Assembly: GCF_030530745.1 (NCBI RefSeq)
Contig: NZ_JAUMUI010000010.1
Coordinates: forward strand, 1 to 64,000
Direction of reading: 5' to 3'
DNA: 64,000 bases
Source: Neisseria sp.
GTDB lineage: Bacteria; Pseudomonadota; Gammaproteobacteria; Burkholderiales; Neisseriaceae
The notes beneath the pieces are model-generated. The model had not been told where the DNA came from and ran no database searches. It saw only the letters and a list, made by a program, of their open reading frames with translations. Positions 39,188 through 48,604 of the stretch are shown here, in pieces. The position numbers were made by a program, and so were the translations under genes. The stretch's first letter is position 1. Each line of letters starts with the position of its first letter.

Positions 39188-39778
39188 TCATGTCTTGTTT
39201 GCGGCCGCCGGTTCGGTTTCGGCGGTTTCGGATGCCGGAACCTCCGCATTTTCTCCGCCGGTTTCTGTTTGGCCTGCTTCAGACGGCGCGGCAGAATCGT
39301 CGGCCAGCGGCGGCGGGGTAATCACGGGAGTGTCGCTCACGGGGGTTTGTTCGTCTAAATCGATATCCGGCTGCGAGGCGGCGACGGCATTTGCGGTAAC
39401 GGCAGACGGAGGCTCGGAGGTTCCTTCTGCCGCAGCAGCGGTGCCGGCGGCCAGATAAGCCACGGTAACCGAGGCATTGCCGCGTTTGGTGAGCTGCTCC
39501 TGCAGGGTTTCTTTGCCCATCAGGGTGTGCGCGCCGCTGCTCAGGTGCCGGATAACTTTCTGATAGCTGCGGTTCAACTCGTCGACGGCGGCGGCGGTTT
39601 CTATGAAATGTTCGTCCACTTTGCGGCGGTATTGACCGAATTCCTGCATCAGCGTTTCGCGCTCTTTTTTATGCTGGCTGGCTTTCGGGCGCATCAGCAG
39701 CCACATCAGCAGCAGGCCGGCGGCAAAGCCGGTAACGGCGGCTAAAGCGAGTTGTGCTTCCCAGGGTAGCGTATTCAT
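39188..39778 (-). CDS. zapG: ZapG/YhcB family (DUF1043) envelope protein
   Basis: The 196-residue protein has one N-terminal membrane helix with the family motif GFAAGLLLMWLLMRP. A coiled-coil region of about 80 residues (QHKKERETLMQEFGQYRRKV) follows, and then a long low-complexity tail rich in Ala, Glu, Pro and Thr. E. coli YhcB links cell-wall growth and division; the coiled coil faces the cytoplasm. The open frame extends to 39865, but AAGGAGAAC lies just before the ATG at 39778. Confidence 0.85.
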   Translation of the reverse strand: MNTLPWEAQLALAAVTGFAAGLLLMWLLMRPKASQHKKERETLMQEFGQYRRKVDEHFIETAAAVDELNRSYQKVIRHLSSGAHTLMGKETLQEQLTKRGNASVTVAYLAAGTAAAAEGTSEPPSAVTANAVAASQPDIDLDEQTPVSDTPVITPPPLADDSAAPSEAGQTETGGENAEVPASETAETEPAAANKT

Positions 39779-39878
39779 TTTGTTCTCCTTGTGTTCGGCG
39801 GCATAATCGGAAAACTGCCGACCGTATCTTACCAATGAAACGGGGGCGGGAACAATGGCGGGCACACAAACACAGGCC
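39779..39878. other. upstream region of zapG
   Basis: Together with element C (39879-40042) and the metK terminator this makes a gap of about 320 bases between zapG and metK. No gene is supported in it. Confidence 0.5.
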
Positions 39879-40042
39879 GAGACCTTTGCAAAATTCCTTT
39901 CAGCATCTCAAAACCTCTGCGTCATACCCGGGCTTGACCCGAGCATCTTTTTGTTTCAAAAGAATAATAGATACCCGGGTCAAGCCCGGGTATGACGAAA
40001 CATAAATAAATTCAGGATTAAAACGTATTTTGCAAAGGTCTC
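39879..40042. repeat. MITE-like element C with internal palindrome
   Basis: A 164-base element with ends GAGACCTTTGCAAAA and TTTTGCAAAGGTCTC. Its interior carries a separate perfect inverted repeat, CGTCATACCCGGGCTTGACC (arm 39920-39941) against its complement (39976-39997). The layout, a repeat-bounded palindrome inside IS5-like ends, suggests a composite of two repeat families. An uptake sequence follows directly, as for the copy at 27778-27921. Confidence 0.75.
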
Positions 40043-40076
40043 AGGCCGTCTGAAAACAAATGTTTTTCAGACGGCC
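40043..40076. terminator. uptake-sequence terminator after metK
   Basis: GGCCGTCTGAAAAC (40044-40057) and GTTTTTCAGACGGCC (40062-40076) lie just past the metK stop on the minus strand. Confidence 0.75.
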
Positions 40077-40100
40077 ATGTGTTGCATGGCATGAACAGTG

Positions 40101-41270
40101 TTACAAACCTGCGGCGGCTTTCAGCACGGCGGCTTTGTCGGTGCGCTCCCAGGTGAATTCCGGCTCTTCGCGGCCGAAGTGGCCGTAGGCGGCGGATTTG
40201 CTGTAAATCGGGCGCAGCAGGTCGAGCATTTGGATAATGCCTTTGGGGCGCAGGTCGAAGTGTTCGCGCACGAGCCTGATCAGTTCGGCTTCGTTCAATT
40301 CGCCGGTGCCGAAGGTGTCTATGGCGATGGAGGTCGGCTCGGCGATGCCGATTGCGTAGGAAACCTGAATCTGGCATTGGCGTGCCAAGCCTGCTGCCAC
40401 GATGTTTTTGGCAACATAACGGCAGGCATAGGCGGCGGAACGGTCGACTTTGGTGGGGTCTTTTCCGGAAAACGCACCGCCGCCGTGCGGGGCCGCACCG
40501 CCGTAGGTATCGACGATGATTTTACGGCCGGTCAGGCCGCAGTCGCCCTGCGGGCCGCCGATAACGAAGTTGCCGGTGGGGTTGATCAGGTATTTGGTTT
40601 CTTCGGTGAGCATTTCTTTGGGCAGCACGGGGAAGAGGATGTGTTCTTTCACGGCGGCAATCAAATCTTCGCGGCTGATGTCGGGATCGTGCTGGGTGGA
40701 GAGTACCACGGTGTCGATGCGTTTCACTTTGCCGGTTTCGCTGTCGTAAACGCAGGTGAGCTGGGCTTTGGCATCGGGGCGCAGCCACGGCAGGATGCCG
40801 CTTTTGCGCACTTCGCTCTGGCGCTGCATCAGGCGGTGGCTGTAGTAGATGGCAAACGGCATCAGCACGGGGGTTTCGTCGCAGGCGTAGCCGAACATCA
40901 GGCCCTGGTCGCCCGCGCCCTGGTTCAAATCTACGCCTTCGCCTTCGTTTACGCCTTGGGCGATGTCGGGCGACTGTTCTCCGTAGTTTAAAACCAGTTT
41001 GCAGGAATCGGCCGAAAAGCCCCATTCGGGGTTGTTGTAGCCGATGCGGGTGATGGTTTCGCGGGCAATCTGTTCGTAATCGACTTCGGCGGTGGTGGTG
41101 ATTTCGCCGGCCAGCACGCACAAATCGGTGGCAACCAGGGTTTCGGCGGCCACGCGGCCTTTGGGGTCTTGCGCCAGAACGGCGTCTAAAACGGCGTCGG
41201 AAATCTGGTCGGCAACTTTATCGGGGTGGCCTTCGGACACGGATTCCGAAGTAAACACATATTCGCTCAT
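40101..41270 (-). CDS. metK: S-adenosylmethionine synthetase
   Basis: The 389-residue enzyme makes SAM from ATP and methionine. Signature motifs are [20 protein letters not shown] at the start, the methionine/ATP loop [12 protein letters not shown] and the phosphate loop [16 protein letters not shown]. The frame is open to 41369, but the ATG at 41270, preceded by AAAGAACCACC, is where the family begins. No SAM riboswitch was recognised upstream. A YqhA-type gene follows upstream on the same strand with a gap of about 140 bases. Confidence 0.97.
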   Translation of the reverse strand: MSEYVFTSESVSEGHPDKVADQISDAVLDAVLAQDPKGRVAAETLVATDLCVLAGEITTTAEVDYEQIARETITRIGYNNPEWGFSADSCKLVLNYGEQSPDIAQGVNEGEGVDLNQGAGDQGLMFGYACDETPVLMPFAIYYSHRLMQRQSEVRKSGILPWLRPDAKAQLTCVYDSETGKVKRIDTVVLSTQHDPDISREDLIAAVKEHILFPVLPKEMLTEETKYLINPTGNFVIGGPQGDCGLTGRKIIVDTYGGAAPHGGGAFSGKDPTKVDRSAAYACRYVAKNIVAAGLARQCQIQVSYAIGIAEPTSIAIDTFGTGELNEAELIRLVREHFDLRPKGIIQMLDLLRPIYSKSAAYGHFGREEPEFTWERTDKAAVLKAAAGL

Positions 41271-41406
41271 GGTGGTTCTTTCGTAAAAGAAGCAAACCGG
41301 CGGCTTGCCGGTCTGCATGGCAGCTAAACGGTGCAAATTATAGCAGAGGCGGCGGACCGCTCCGGCCATACCTGCATGAATAATTCATCAGGCCGTATGA
41401 AAAGGG

Positions 41407-41949
41407 TTAATGGCTTTTGTGGCTGGTGCCGTAGAGCACTTTGTCGGTGTAGGCCATCGCCAGCGCCGAGGCCAGAAAGCCCAAGTGCAGCAAGAGCTGC
41501 CACATCATGGTTTTTTCGGGCAGGTTGCCGGCGTTCACAAAAGTTTGCAGCAGATGGATGGAAGAAATGCTGATAATCGACATCGACAGCTTCACTTTCA
41601 ACACCGAGGCGTTTACATGGCTGAGCCATTCGGGTTCGTCTGGATGGCCCTCGGTGTGCAGTTTCGATACGAAAATTTCATAACCGCCCACAATCACCAT
41701 CACCAAGAGGTTGGCAATCATCACCACGTCGATCAGGTTGAGAACCGCCAGCATGATGGTGTTGGCATCCATTTGGTTAAGGTTTGCAATCAGGTGCCAC
41801 AGCGATTTGAGGAATTTGTAGGCATAAACCGCCTGCACTACAATCAGGCCGAGGTAAATCGGCAGTTGCAGCCAGCGGCTGGCGAAAATCATTTGGGCAA
41901 TCCAAGAGGGCGGTTGGCTGTGCGGGGAAGGGGTCTGGTGGTGTTCCAT
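41407..41949 (-). CDS. YqhA/UPF0114 family membrane protein
   Basis: The 180-residue inner-membrane protein has about four hydrophobic helices. It carries the family core [45 protein letters not shown] and [21 protein letters not shown]. The function is not established. It diverges from the lpxL-type gene. GGAACACC of the start region overlaps the divergent leader. Confidence 0.88.
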   Translation of the reverse strand: MEHHQTPSPHSQPPSWIAQMIFASRWLQLPIYLGLIVVQAVYAYKFLKSLWHLIANLNQMDANTIMLAVLNLIDVVMIANLLVMVIVGGYEIFVSKLHTEGHPDEPEWLSHVNASVLKVKLSMSIISISSIHLLQTFVNAGNLPEKTMMWQLLLHLGFLASALAMAYTDKVLYGTSHKSH

Positions 41950-42094
41950 GGTATTTCAAACGGAAAGTTGGCAAAAGTGCAGAAATTACCCTGTTTCGGT
42001 GCCGAGTTCAATATTTTCATCACAGGTGCGGCATGGCGGGCAGGCGCGGTTTTCCATTACAATGCTGCTTTTACCAACATTTACCGCCACCGCC

Positions 42095-42976
42095 ATGCAA
42101 ACTCTGGTTTTTCTGCTGTTCCGCCTGTTTGCCGCACTGCCGCTGCGCACGCTGCACGCCATAGGAAATGTGTCGGGCAGTTTGGGCTTTTATTTCGCCC
42201 GCAAAGACCGCGAAAGGATACGCAGCAATTTGCAGATTGCCGGCCTGAATGCAGACGATGCTGCCGTTAAAGCCGTGTTGCGGGAAACGGTCAAAGGCGG
42301 GCTGGAGCTGCCGGTGGCTTTTTTCAGACGGCCTGAGCAGGTGGCGGGGCTGTTCAGGGCCGCACACGGCTGGGAGCATATCCGGCAGGCGGTGGAAAAC
42401 GGCGAGGGCCTGCTGCTTATCACGCCGCACATCGGCAGCTACGATATTGCGGGGCGCTACATCAGCGAGCAGTTGCCGTTTCCGCTCACCGCCATGTATA
42501 AGCCGCCGAAAATCAAAGCGTTCGACCAAGTGATGCAGGCCGGCCGCGTGCGCGGCAAAGGGCGCACCGCCCCCGCCAATATCCAAGGCGTAAAGCAGAT
42601 TATCAAAGCCCTGCGCGCGGGCGAGGCCGCCATCGTTTTGCCCGATCATGTGCCCGATCCGCACGAAGGCGGCGAAGGTGTATGGGCCGGTTTTTTCGGC
42701 AAACCCGCCTACACCATGACGCTGGCGGGCAAGCTCGCCCAAGTGAAAGGCGTGAGGGCGTTGTTTTTTGTGGGCGAGCGCCTGCCCGAAGGGCAGGGCT
42801 TCGTGCTGCATATCGAGCCGTTGCAGGGCGGACTCAACGGCGATAAGGCTCACGATGCGCAAGTGATCAACAGCAATGTGGAATATTGGATCAAACGTTT
42901 TCCGCACCAATATCTGTTTGCCTACAACCGCTACAAACATCCGGCAGGGGCGCCTGAGCCGACCCCTGAAAGCTGA
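42095..42976 (+). CDS. lpxL: lipid A acyltransferase, LpxL/HtrB family
   Basis: The 293-residue acyltransferase has one N-terminal membrane segment (LVFLLFRLFAALPL) and the HX4D catalytic motif as TPHIGSYD. MYKPPK, GRVRGKGRT and ALRAGEAAIVLPDHVP (acceptor-binding) complete the family pattern. It adds a secondary acyl chain to lipid A at the inner membrane. The frame is open to 41948; the ATG at 42095 is the natural start. Closeness to metK matches the meningococcal lpxL2 neighbourhood as I recall it, but the exact acylation site cannot be read. Confidence 0.87.
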   Translation: MQTLVFLLFRLFAALPLRTLHAIGNVSGSLGFYFARKDRERIRSNLQIAGLNADDAAVKAVLRETVKGGLELPVAFFRRPEQVAGLFRAAHGWEHIRQAVENGEGLLLITPHIGSYDIAGRYISEQLPFPLTAMYKPPKIKAFDQVMQAGRVRGKGRTAPANIQGVKQIIKALRAGEAAIVLPDHVPDPHEGGEGVWAGFFGKPAYTMTLAGKLAQVKGVRALFFVGERLPEGQGFVLHIEPLQGGLNGDKAHDAQVINSNVEYWIKRFPHQYLFAYNRYKHPAGAPEPTPES

Positions 42977-43014
42977 ACAAACATTGTGTTTTAATGACAA
43001 ACAAACCGCACCAG

Positions 43015-43053
43015 AGGCCGTCTGAAACCATGCCGAACCGTTTCAGACGGCCT
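43015..43053. terminator. uptake-sequence terminator, lpxL/glycosyltransferase
   Basis: AGGCCGTCTGAAAC (43015-43028) and GTTTCAGACGGCCT (43040-43053) between convergent genes. The right arm overlaps the last codons of the glycosyltransferase. Confidence 0.75.
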
Positions 43054-44695
43054 TTTCCAACAGCGCGAAGCCTTCTGTTTTATTGCGCGGGCGGGCGCCT
43101 TCCCACAACAGGTTCCAGCCGTCGGGTATGGTGCTGCCTTTGGGCTGCTGCACCAGACGGTAGGTGCACGAAGCATCGTTCACGCGCAGCTTCAGCGTGC
43201 CGTATTGCTGCCACACGATGCGCGCGGTGGCGGCATCGGCATCCACGCTCACGCAGCTTGCACCTGCGGCCAGGGTGGTTTTCAGATTGGCAGGCAGCGA
43301 CGCTTCCATTTGCCGTACCACTGGCGCATGGCTTTTGGCGGCATCAAGCCACGGCAGAAACAGTGTCATCATCAGCGCCCACACCAGCGTTACCCCTGCC
43401 GCCCAGTTGGTAACGGCCTGCCGGCCGCGGATATGCTTGCGCGTAATCGCCCATAACCATACAGGGGTGAACGATACGGCCACCAGCATGGGCATAATGT
43501 CGATATCGGGCGTGTAATACGGGCTGAAATAATGGGAACGCTCAGCCAGTTTCTCGGGCCAGCCGTAGTTCATGGCGAAAAAGCCCAGCCATAAAAACAC
43601 CGCAAACAGACCGAAAGCCATAATGCCGAACCAGTTGATAAACGCCGCCGCTCCGCGCCGCAGGCCGTCGAGCTGTGCCGCACCGAGCAGCGCCAGCGGC
43701 GGCAGCAGCCAAACCAGATGGTCTTGGTAGCGGTGCGGGCTGAGCGTGAGCAGCACGGCGGCGGCGGCCAGCCAAGCCAGCGCAAGCACGCCCCAGCGTT
43801 GGCGGGAAAGCCGCATACGGGCGGCAGCCCATATTGCCAGCGGCCAGGCGGGAAAAGCAAACCACAACAGGTTTTTCAAATAATAAGGCAGCGAAAAGGC
43901 CGTCTGAAAACTCTGTGTGCCGCCGAACGCGCCGAACGCATGATAATGCAGCCAGATTTCAAAGGCCGCTGCATCGGTTTTAAACAGCGCAAACGGATAC
44001 ACCAGCATCACCGGCAGGGCAAATGCAAACGCTCCCACCAAAGCGAGGTAGTAGCGTTTGAACTGCCATTGCTGATGCATCGGCAGCACCAGTGCCGTCA
44101 GCATTAGCACGGCAGGCAGCAGCAGCCCGGCCGACACCGACAGCAGCACCCAGCCGCCGCCAAGCATCAGTGCGGCCGTAATTACGCGCGTCTGCGCCAG
44201 CGAAAAGCCATACAGGCACATGCCCAGCGCGGCAAAAACTACCGACTGCCCGCTGAGGAAATGCGCCATCGTAACCAGCCCCGTGCAGCCGATTAAAATC
44301 AGCGCCACGCTGCGCCCCTGATGGCGGCCCAAAAAGTGGAAACCTGCTCCGCCGCAGCACAGCAGGCCGACGGCGGTAAACAGCACGCTGGCAAAGCGGG
44401 CGGCAGAATAAGCATCGGCCGCCCACGGCGAGAGCAGCCGCCCGAACAGTGCCGCCGTCCACACATACACGGGAGATATGTTGAAATAAGGCCGGTCGAG
44501 CACGGTAGGCAGCCATGCGGAAGCACCGTTTGAAAACGCCTCTACGGCAGTGAAAACCGCAGGTTCGGCCGGGTTCCACAAGTCGCGCGAAAAAATACCC
44601 GGCCACAGCCAGGCAAATGCCAGCAACAGCAGCAGCCAAGGTTTTTCGCGGATGGGGGAGGGCGGGCGGGATCCGGGCGGGGTGTAGGTCAGCAT
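43043..44695 (-). CDS. ArnT-like (GT83/PMT-type) glycosyltransferase
   Basis: A 550-residue inner-membrane protein with about twelve helices. The first periplasmic loop reads SRDLWNPAEPAVFTAVEAF, placing an acidic residue where ArnT/PMT enzymes have their catalytic Asp. YFNISPVYVW and a C-terminal soluble periplasmic domain (about 435-550) also fit GT-C enzymes that use polyprenyl-linked sugars. The acceptor (lipid A, another glycolipid or protein) cannot be inferred, though a lipid A acyltransferase is the convergent neighbour. The C-terminus runs into the shared uptake terminator. Confidence 0.8.
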   Translation of the reverse strand: MLTYTPPGSRPPSPIREKPWLLLLLAFAWLWPGIFSRDLWNPAEPAVFTAVEAFSNGASAWLPTVLDRPYFNISPVYVWTAALFGRLLSPWAADAYSAARFASVLFTAVGLLCCGGAGFHFLGRHQGRSVALILIGCTGLVTMAHFLSGQSVVFAALGMCLYGFSLAQTRVITAALMLGGGWVLLSVSAGLLLPAVLMLTALVLPMHQQWQFKRYYLALVGAFAFALPVMLVYPFALFKTDAAAFEIWLHYHAFGAFGGTQSFQTAFSLPYYLKNLLWFAFPAWPLAIWAAARMRLSRQRWGVLALAWLAAAAVLLTLSPHRYQDHLVWLLPPLALLGAAQLDGLRRGAAAFINWFGIMAFGLFAVFLWLGFFAMNYGWPEKLAERSHYFSPYYTPDIDIMPMLVAVSFTPVWLWAITRKHIRGRQAVTNWAAGVTLVWALMMTLFLPWLDAAKSHAPVVRQMEASLPANLKTTLAAGASCVSVDADAATARIVWQQYGTLKLRVNDASCTYRLVQQPKGSTIPDGWNLLWEGARPRNKTEGFALLEKAV

Positions 44696-44837
44696 GGGGC
44701 GGAAAATGAAAAGTCAAACGGGTTTAAGTGTAACAAATAAAGATGCAGTATAGGGAGCCGTTATGAAGATGGCGGCTTTGGCAAAGGTTGCAGTCTGCTT
44801 AGGCCGTCTGAAATACCCGTTGTTCCGCCCAAGCCCG

Positions 44838-46244
44838 CTAAACCGTTTTGGAATATTGTGCCGTGGTTTCTTTATGGCGCAAATGGTAATCGAACACCAT
44901 GGCGATGTTGCGGATTAAAAACCGCCCTTTCGGTGTAACCTGCAGGCCGTGCGGCTTGAGTACCAGCAGGCCGAGGCCGGCCAGTTGCTGCAAATCCGCC
45001 AGCTCGGTTTGGAAATAGTGTGCGAACGAGATGCCGAACACGCTTTCATATACCCGGAAATCCAATGCGAAACGGCACATCAGATCTTGAATGATGTTGC
45101 GCCGCAGCAGGTCGTCCCGATTGAGGCGGTAGCCGCGCATTACGGGCAGGCGGCCGGCGTCGATGGCGGCGTAGTAAGCATCGATATCGCGCTCGTTCTG
45201 CACATAGACATTGGCGATTTTGCCGATAGACGATACGCCCAAGGCAATCAGATCGCAGTCGGCATAAGTGGAATAGCCTTGGAAATTGCGTTGCAGCCAG
45301 CCTTCTTTCAAGGCCAGCGAGAGTTCGTCTTCAGGTTTGGCGAAATGATCCATACCGATAAACACATAACCGCGGGCGGTGAGCGTTTGCACGGCGTATT
45401 GCAGAATATCAAGTTTTTCTTCACTACCGGGAACGGCAGCGGTGTCGATGCGGCGCTGCGGTTTGAAAATATGCGGCAGATGGGCGTAGTGGTAAAGCGC
45501 CAGTCGGTCGGGGTCGAGCGAAAGCACGGTGTCGAGGGTGGGTTTGATGCTCTCGAGCGATTGGTGCGGCAGGCCGTAAATCAGATCCACACTCACCGAT
45601 TTGAATCCCGCTTCGCGTGCAGCCTCAACCACTTCGCGCGTTTCTTCAACGGTTTGTACGCGGTTGACCGCTTCCTGCACTTTCGGGTCGAAGTCTTGAA
45701 TGCCCACGCTCATGCGGTTAAAACCCAGCCTGCCCAAATGCAGCACGGTTTCGCGGCTGACTTTGCGCGGATCGATTTCTATCGAGTATTCCCCGCCGGG
45801 AACCAAATCGAAATAGCGCCGTATCATTGCAAAAACGCGCTCAAGCTGCCCGTTGCTCAAAAACGTGGGTGTGCCGCCGCCGAAATGCAGCTGCGCCAAC
45901 TGATGGCGGCCGTCCAGATGCGGGGCGAGCAGCGCCATTTCTTTTTCGAGATATTCGATGTAGGCATCGGCGCGGGCTTTGTCTTTCGTGATGATTTTAT
46001 TGCAGCCGCAGTAATAGCAGATGGTATTGCAGAAAGGAATATGGATATAAAGCGACAAGGGCTTGTTTAAAGCCCCCGCATGGCGCATATCGAGCGATTC
46101 GATATAGTCGGTTTCGCCAAAGCCGCCGTGAAAGCGGTCGGCGGTAGGATAAGAAGTGTAGCGGGGGCCGCTGGAGGGCAGCGAAGCAATCAGCCCGCGG
46201 TCGAATTCAGGCTCAGTGTTGTTGTGTATCTTTATGATTTTCAT
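44838..46244 (-). CDS. hemN: oxygen-independent coproporphyrinogen III oxidase
   Basis: The 468-residue radical-SAM enzyme makes protoporphyrinogen IX anaerobically. Cysteines of the cluster are at about 72, 76 and 79 in FCNTICYYCGC, followed by LHFGGGTPTFL and SVGIQDFDPKVQEAVNR. The start is set at ATG 46244 (MKIIKIHNNTEPEF), with AAGAAAA upstream; an earlier in-frame start at 46283 is possible. It is divergent from fnr, and a symmetric FNR-like site lies between them, so oxygen control by FNR is likely. Confidence 0.95.
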   Translation of the reverse strand: MKIIKIHNNTEPEFDRGLIASLPSSGPRYTSYPTADRFHGGFGETDYIESLDMRHAGALNKPLSLYIHIPFCNTICYYCGCNKIITKDKARADAYIEYLEKEMALLAPHLDGRHQLAQLHFGGGTPTFLSNGQLERVFAMIRRYFDLVPGGEYSIEIDPRKVSRETVLHLGRLGFNRMSVGIQDFDPKVQEAVNRVQTVEETREVVEAAREAGFKSVSVDLIYGLPHQSLESIKPTLDTVLSLDPDRLALYHYAHLPHIFKPQRRIDTAAVPGSEEKLDILQYAVQTLTARGYVFIGMDHFAKPEDELSLALKEGWLQRNFQGYSTYADCDLIALGVSSIGKIANVYVQNERDIDAYYAAIDAGRLPVMRGYRLNRDDLLRRNIIQDLMCRFALDFRVYESVFGISFAHYFQTELADLQQLAGLGLLVLKPHGLQVTPKGRFLIRNIAMVFDYHLRHKETTAQYSKTV

Positions 46245-46291
46245 TAAATAATTTTCTTGATTCGGAATGGATAGGCAAACCAAAGGTAGTT

Positions 46292-46313
46292 TGATAGAAT
46301 ACCTGCACTATCA
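46292..46313. promoter_or_regulatory. palindromic site TGATAG-N10-CTATCA upstream of hemN
   Basis: Perfect inverted 6-mers separated by 10 bases, placed 48 bases upstream of the hemN start. The spacing differs from an FNR site. It may bind another dimeric regulator or be a chance palindrome. Confidence 0.45.
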
Positions 46314-46323
46314 TAAACAAGCC

Positions 46324-46337
46324 TTGACTGGAGTCAA
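46324..46337. promoter_or_regulatory. FNR/CRP-type binding site between hemN and fnr
   Basis: TTGACTGGAGTCAA is a perfect two-fold palindrome of the FNR form TTGAY-N4-RTCAA, differing from the consensus only by symmetric T-to-C and A-to-G changes. It lies 80 bases from hemN and 59 bases from the fnr start, so it could serve activation of hemN and autoregulation of fnr. Confidence 0.75.
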
Positions 46338-46395
46338 TAGTCCTTAAGTCGCGGCTTAACTATATAAAAGTTGCTCAGAAGAAAAGGTGCCTGCC

Positions 46396-47130
46396 ATGCC
46401 TGCACACACTGCCCAACATCAGATGAAAACGCTGTGTTCGACGTGTTCCTTACGCGAACTGTGCCTTCCCGTGGGGCTGATGCCGACCGAATTTGCCCAA
46501 TTGGATGCCGTCATCCGCCAAAGCCGCCGTTTGAAAAAAGGCGAATACCTCTTTCGTGCGGGCGAGCCGTTTACCTCGCTGTTTGCCATCCGCACGGGTT
46601 TTTTTAAAACCACCATCGCCAGCCAGGACGGGCGCGACCAAGTAACCGGTTTTTTCATGTCGGGCGAACTGATCGGTATGGACGGCATCTGCACACATGC
46701 CCACAGTTGCGATGCCGTCGCCTTGGAAGACAGCGAAGTGTGCGAGCTGCCGTTTTCGCACATGGAAGAGTTGGGACAGAATATTCCCAGCTTGCAAAAC
46801 CATTTTTTCCGCCTGATGAGCCGCGAAATCGTGCGCGACCAAGGCGTGATGCTGCTGCTGGGCAATATGCGCGCCGAAGAGCGGTTGGCGGCTTTTCTGC
46901 TCAACCTGTCCAACCGCCTGTATGCCCGCGGTTTTGCCGCCAATGATTTTATTTTACGGATGTCGCGCGAGGAAATCGGCAGCTATTTGGGGCTGAAACT
47001 GGAAACCGTCAGCCGAACCTTGTCGAAATTTCATCACGAAGGGCTGATTTTGGTTGAACACAAGCATATTAAAATCTTAGCACCGCAGACTTTGAAGAAA
47101 ATGGTTTCCGGCTGCGAGCACGCCGTATAA
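46396..47130 (+). CDS. fnr: FNR, oxygen-responsive transcriptional regulator
   Basis: The 244-residue CRP/FNR-family protein has the oxygen-labile cluster ligands Cys14, Cys17 and Cys23 (LCSTCSLRELC). The fourth is probably Cys116 (SEVCELPF), equivalent to Cys122 of E. coli FNR. The C-terminal helix-turn-helix SREEIGSYLGLKLETVSRTL carries the E-SR recognition pattern. AGAAAAGG ends 9 bases before the ATG at 46396; an upstream GTG at 46387 would overlap that site. An uptake terminator follows the stop. Confidence 0.95.
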   Translation: MPAHTAQHQMKTLCSTCSLRELCLPVGLMPTEFAQLDAVIRQSRRLKKGEYLFRAGEPFTSLFAIRTGFFKTTIASQDGRDQVTGFFMSGELIGMDGICTHAHSCDAVALEDSEVCELPFSHMEELGQNIPSLQNHFFRLMSREIVRDQGVMLLLGNMRAEERLAAFLLNLSNRLYARGFAANDFILRMSREEIGSYLGLKLETVSRTLSKFHHEGLILVEHKHIKILAPQTLKKMVSGCEHAV

Positions 47131-47147
47131 CTATTTGAAAATCAAGC

Positions 47148-47180
47148 AGGCCGTCTGAAAAAATATTTTTCAGACGGCCT
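47148..47180. terminator. uptake-sequence terminator fnr/cysB
   Basis: AGGCCGTCTGAAAAA (47148-47162) and TTTTTCAGACGGCCT (47166-47180), 3-base loop, between convergent genes. Confidence 0.8.
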
Positions 47181-47199
47181 TAAACATTCTCTGTTCGGT

Positions 47200-48150
47200 T
47201 TAGATGGAAAAATCTTCTTCAATCGGTTCGTATAACATTTTGTCAATCTGCGTGCGGGTGAGTTTGGGCGCAAACAGAGTAATAAAATCATAAGTATAGC
47301 CGCGCAGATAAGTGTCCGGCCGCAGCGCGATGTAAGTGTGGGAAGGCTCGAACAAATGCGAGGCGTCGATCAAGTGAAGATCGCCGTCGGTTTTGGCATC
47401 GTAAGCCATTTTTGCCATCAGGCCCACGCCTAAGCCCAGCCGTACATAAGTTTTCAACACATCAGTGTCGGCCGACGACAACGCCACAGTAGGCAAGGCT
47501 AGGCGGGCTTTCTGAAATGCACGGGCAATATTGTTGCTGTGATTAAGGGCGAATTCATAAGTTACCAGTGGAAAAGCTGCCAAATCTTCAATCGCCAACG
47601 GATGGCGGCAGTCTAAAAGAGGATGATCATCCGGTACGATTACCGCATGTGCCCATGTTTCACAAGGCAGTCTGCGAAGCCCTCCGTTTTCCTCCGGCGT
47701 TTCGGTTGCAATGGCGAAATCCGCTTCTCCGTTTGCCACCATTTGGGCCAGCGCATCAGGGCTGCCCTGTTTGATACTCAACTGCACTTTAGGGTAACGC
47801 CGAACAAATTCCGCCACAATGGCCGGCAGCGCATAACGCGCCTGCGTGTGGGTAGTGGCAATAGTCAGAAAGCCGCTGTCGTGCTCGGTAAACTCGCTGC
47901 CGATATTCTTAATATTCTGCACATCGCGCAAAATCCGTTCGGCCAACTCCAGAACCGCCTTGCCCGGTTGCGAAACCGAGACCACGCGTTTGCCGCTGCG
48001 GATAAATATCTGTACCCCCAACTCTTCTTCCAACAATCTGATTTGTTTGGAAATACCCGGTTGTGAAGTAAACAGGGCTTCGGCGGCTTCAGATACGTTC
48101 AGATTATGGCGGTAAACTTCGAGCGCGTAACGTAATTGCTGTAATTTCAT
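47200..48150 (-). CDS. cysB: CysB-like LysR-family regulator
   Basis: The 316-residue LysR regulator begins MKLQQLRYALEVYRHNLNVSEAAEALFTSQPGISKQIR, the CysB-type helix-turn-helix. An effector domain with TTHTQARYALP and GSPDALAQMVANGEADFAIATE follows, as in CysB/Cbl. It probably controls sulphur assimilation with acetylserine or sulphate as signal. The ATG at 48150 is used although the frame continues upstream. No cys operon lies beside it. Confidence 0.9.
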   Translation of the reverse strand: MKLQQLRYALEVYRHNLNVSEAAEALFTSQPGISKQIRLLEEELGVQIFIRSGKRVVSVSQPGKAVLELAERILRDVQNIKNIGSEFTEHDSGFLTIATTHTQARYALPAIVAEFVRRYPKVQLSIKQGSPDALAQMVANGEADFAIATETPEENGGLRRLPCETWAHAVIVPDDHPLLDCRHPLAIEDLAAFPLVTYEFALNHSNNIARAFQKARLALPTVALSSADTDVLKTYVRLGLGVGLMAKMAYDAKTDGDLHLIDASHLFEPSHTYIALRPDTYLRGYTYDFITLFAPKLTRTQIDKMLYEPIEEDFSI

Positions 48151-48462
48151 CTTAAAAATTAAAAAAGCCAAACGGAGGGGATTTGTGGATTCTTTACGGC
48201 AGATACCCGGCAATGTAGCACACTTTGACAGAATCTGCCTGATTGTCTCAGTGTTGTAGTTAAGATTTTGTTTTTCAATAAACAGTCTGTTGTTGATATT
48301 GATAAGTCATGGCTGCTGTATGGTGCCGGTTGTTGTTTCTGTGCAACGGGTTTTGTCTGCAAGTGCCGTTTTGTTCGTTAATACATGACACAGGGTTGAT
48401 TTTTCGGCATGATTCAGAAACAGGAAGCGGGTCTTTGCCGTTGTGTACGGAGCAGTTGTGTA
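48151..48462. other. divergent intergenic region cysB/rmpM
   Basis: Part of a 454-base gap. It is AT-rich around 48150-48300. No gene or repeat is supported. The rmpM promoter occupies its right side. Confidence 0.45.
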
Positions 48463-48492
48463 TTGACAGTTTGCCCTCCGTTTCTTTATAGT
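48463..48492 (+). promoter_or_regulatory. sigma-70 promoter upstream of rmpM
   Basis: A consensus -35 TTGACA (48463-48468), an 18-base spacer and TATAGT (48487-48492) give a strong promoter about 110 bases before the rmpM ATG, implying a long 5' leader. High expression would suit an abundant outer-membrane protein. Confidence 0.7.
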
Positions 48493-48604
48493 GCAGGCTG
48501 ATATATCCGATTTGCCGCCGTTTACGACAGTGGCCTGTATATTGGTGATTTGCAGCGGTTACGCTCTGCGCCCGTTGTATAACAATCTTTGATGAGGGAA
48601 TAAA

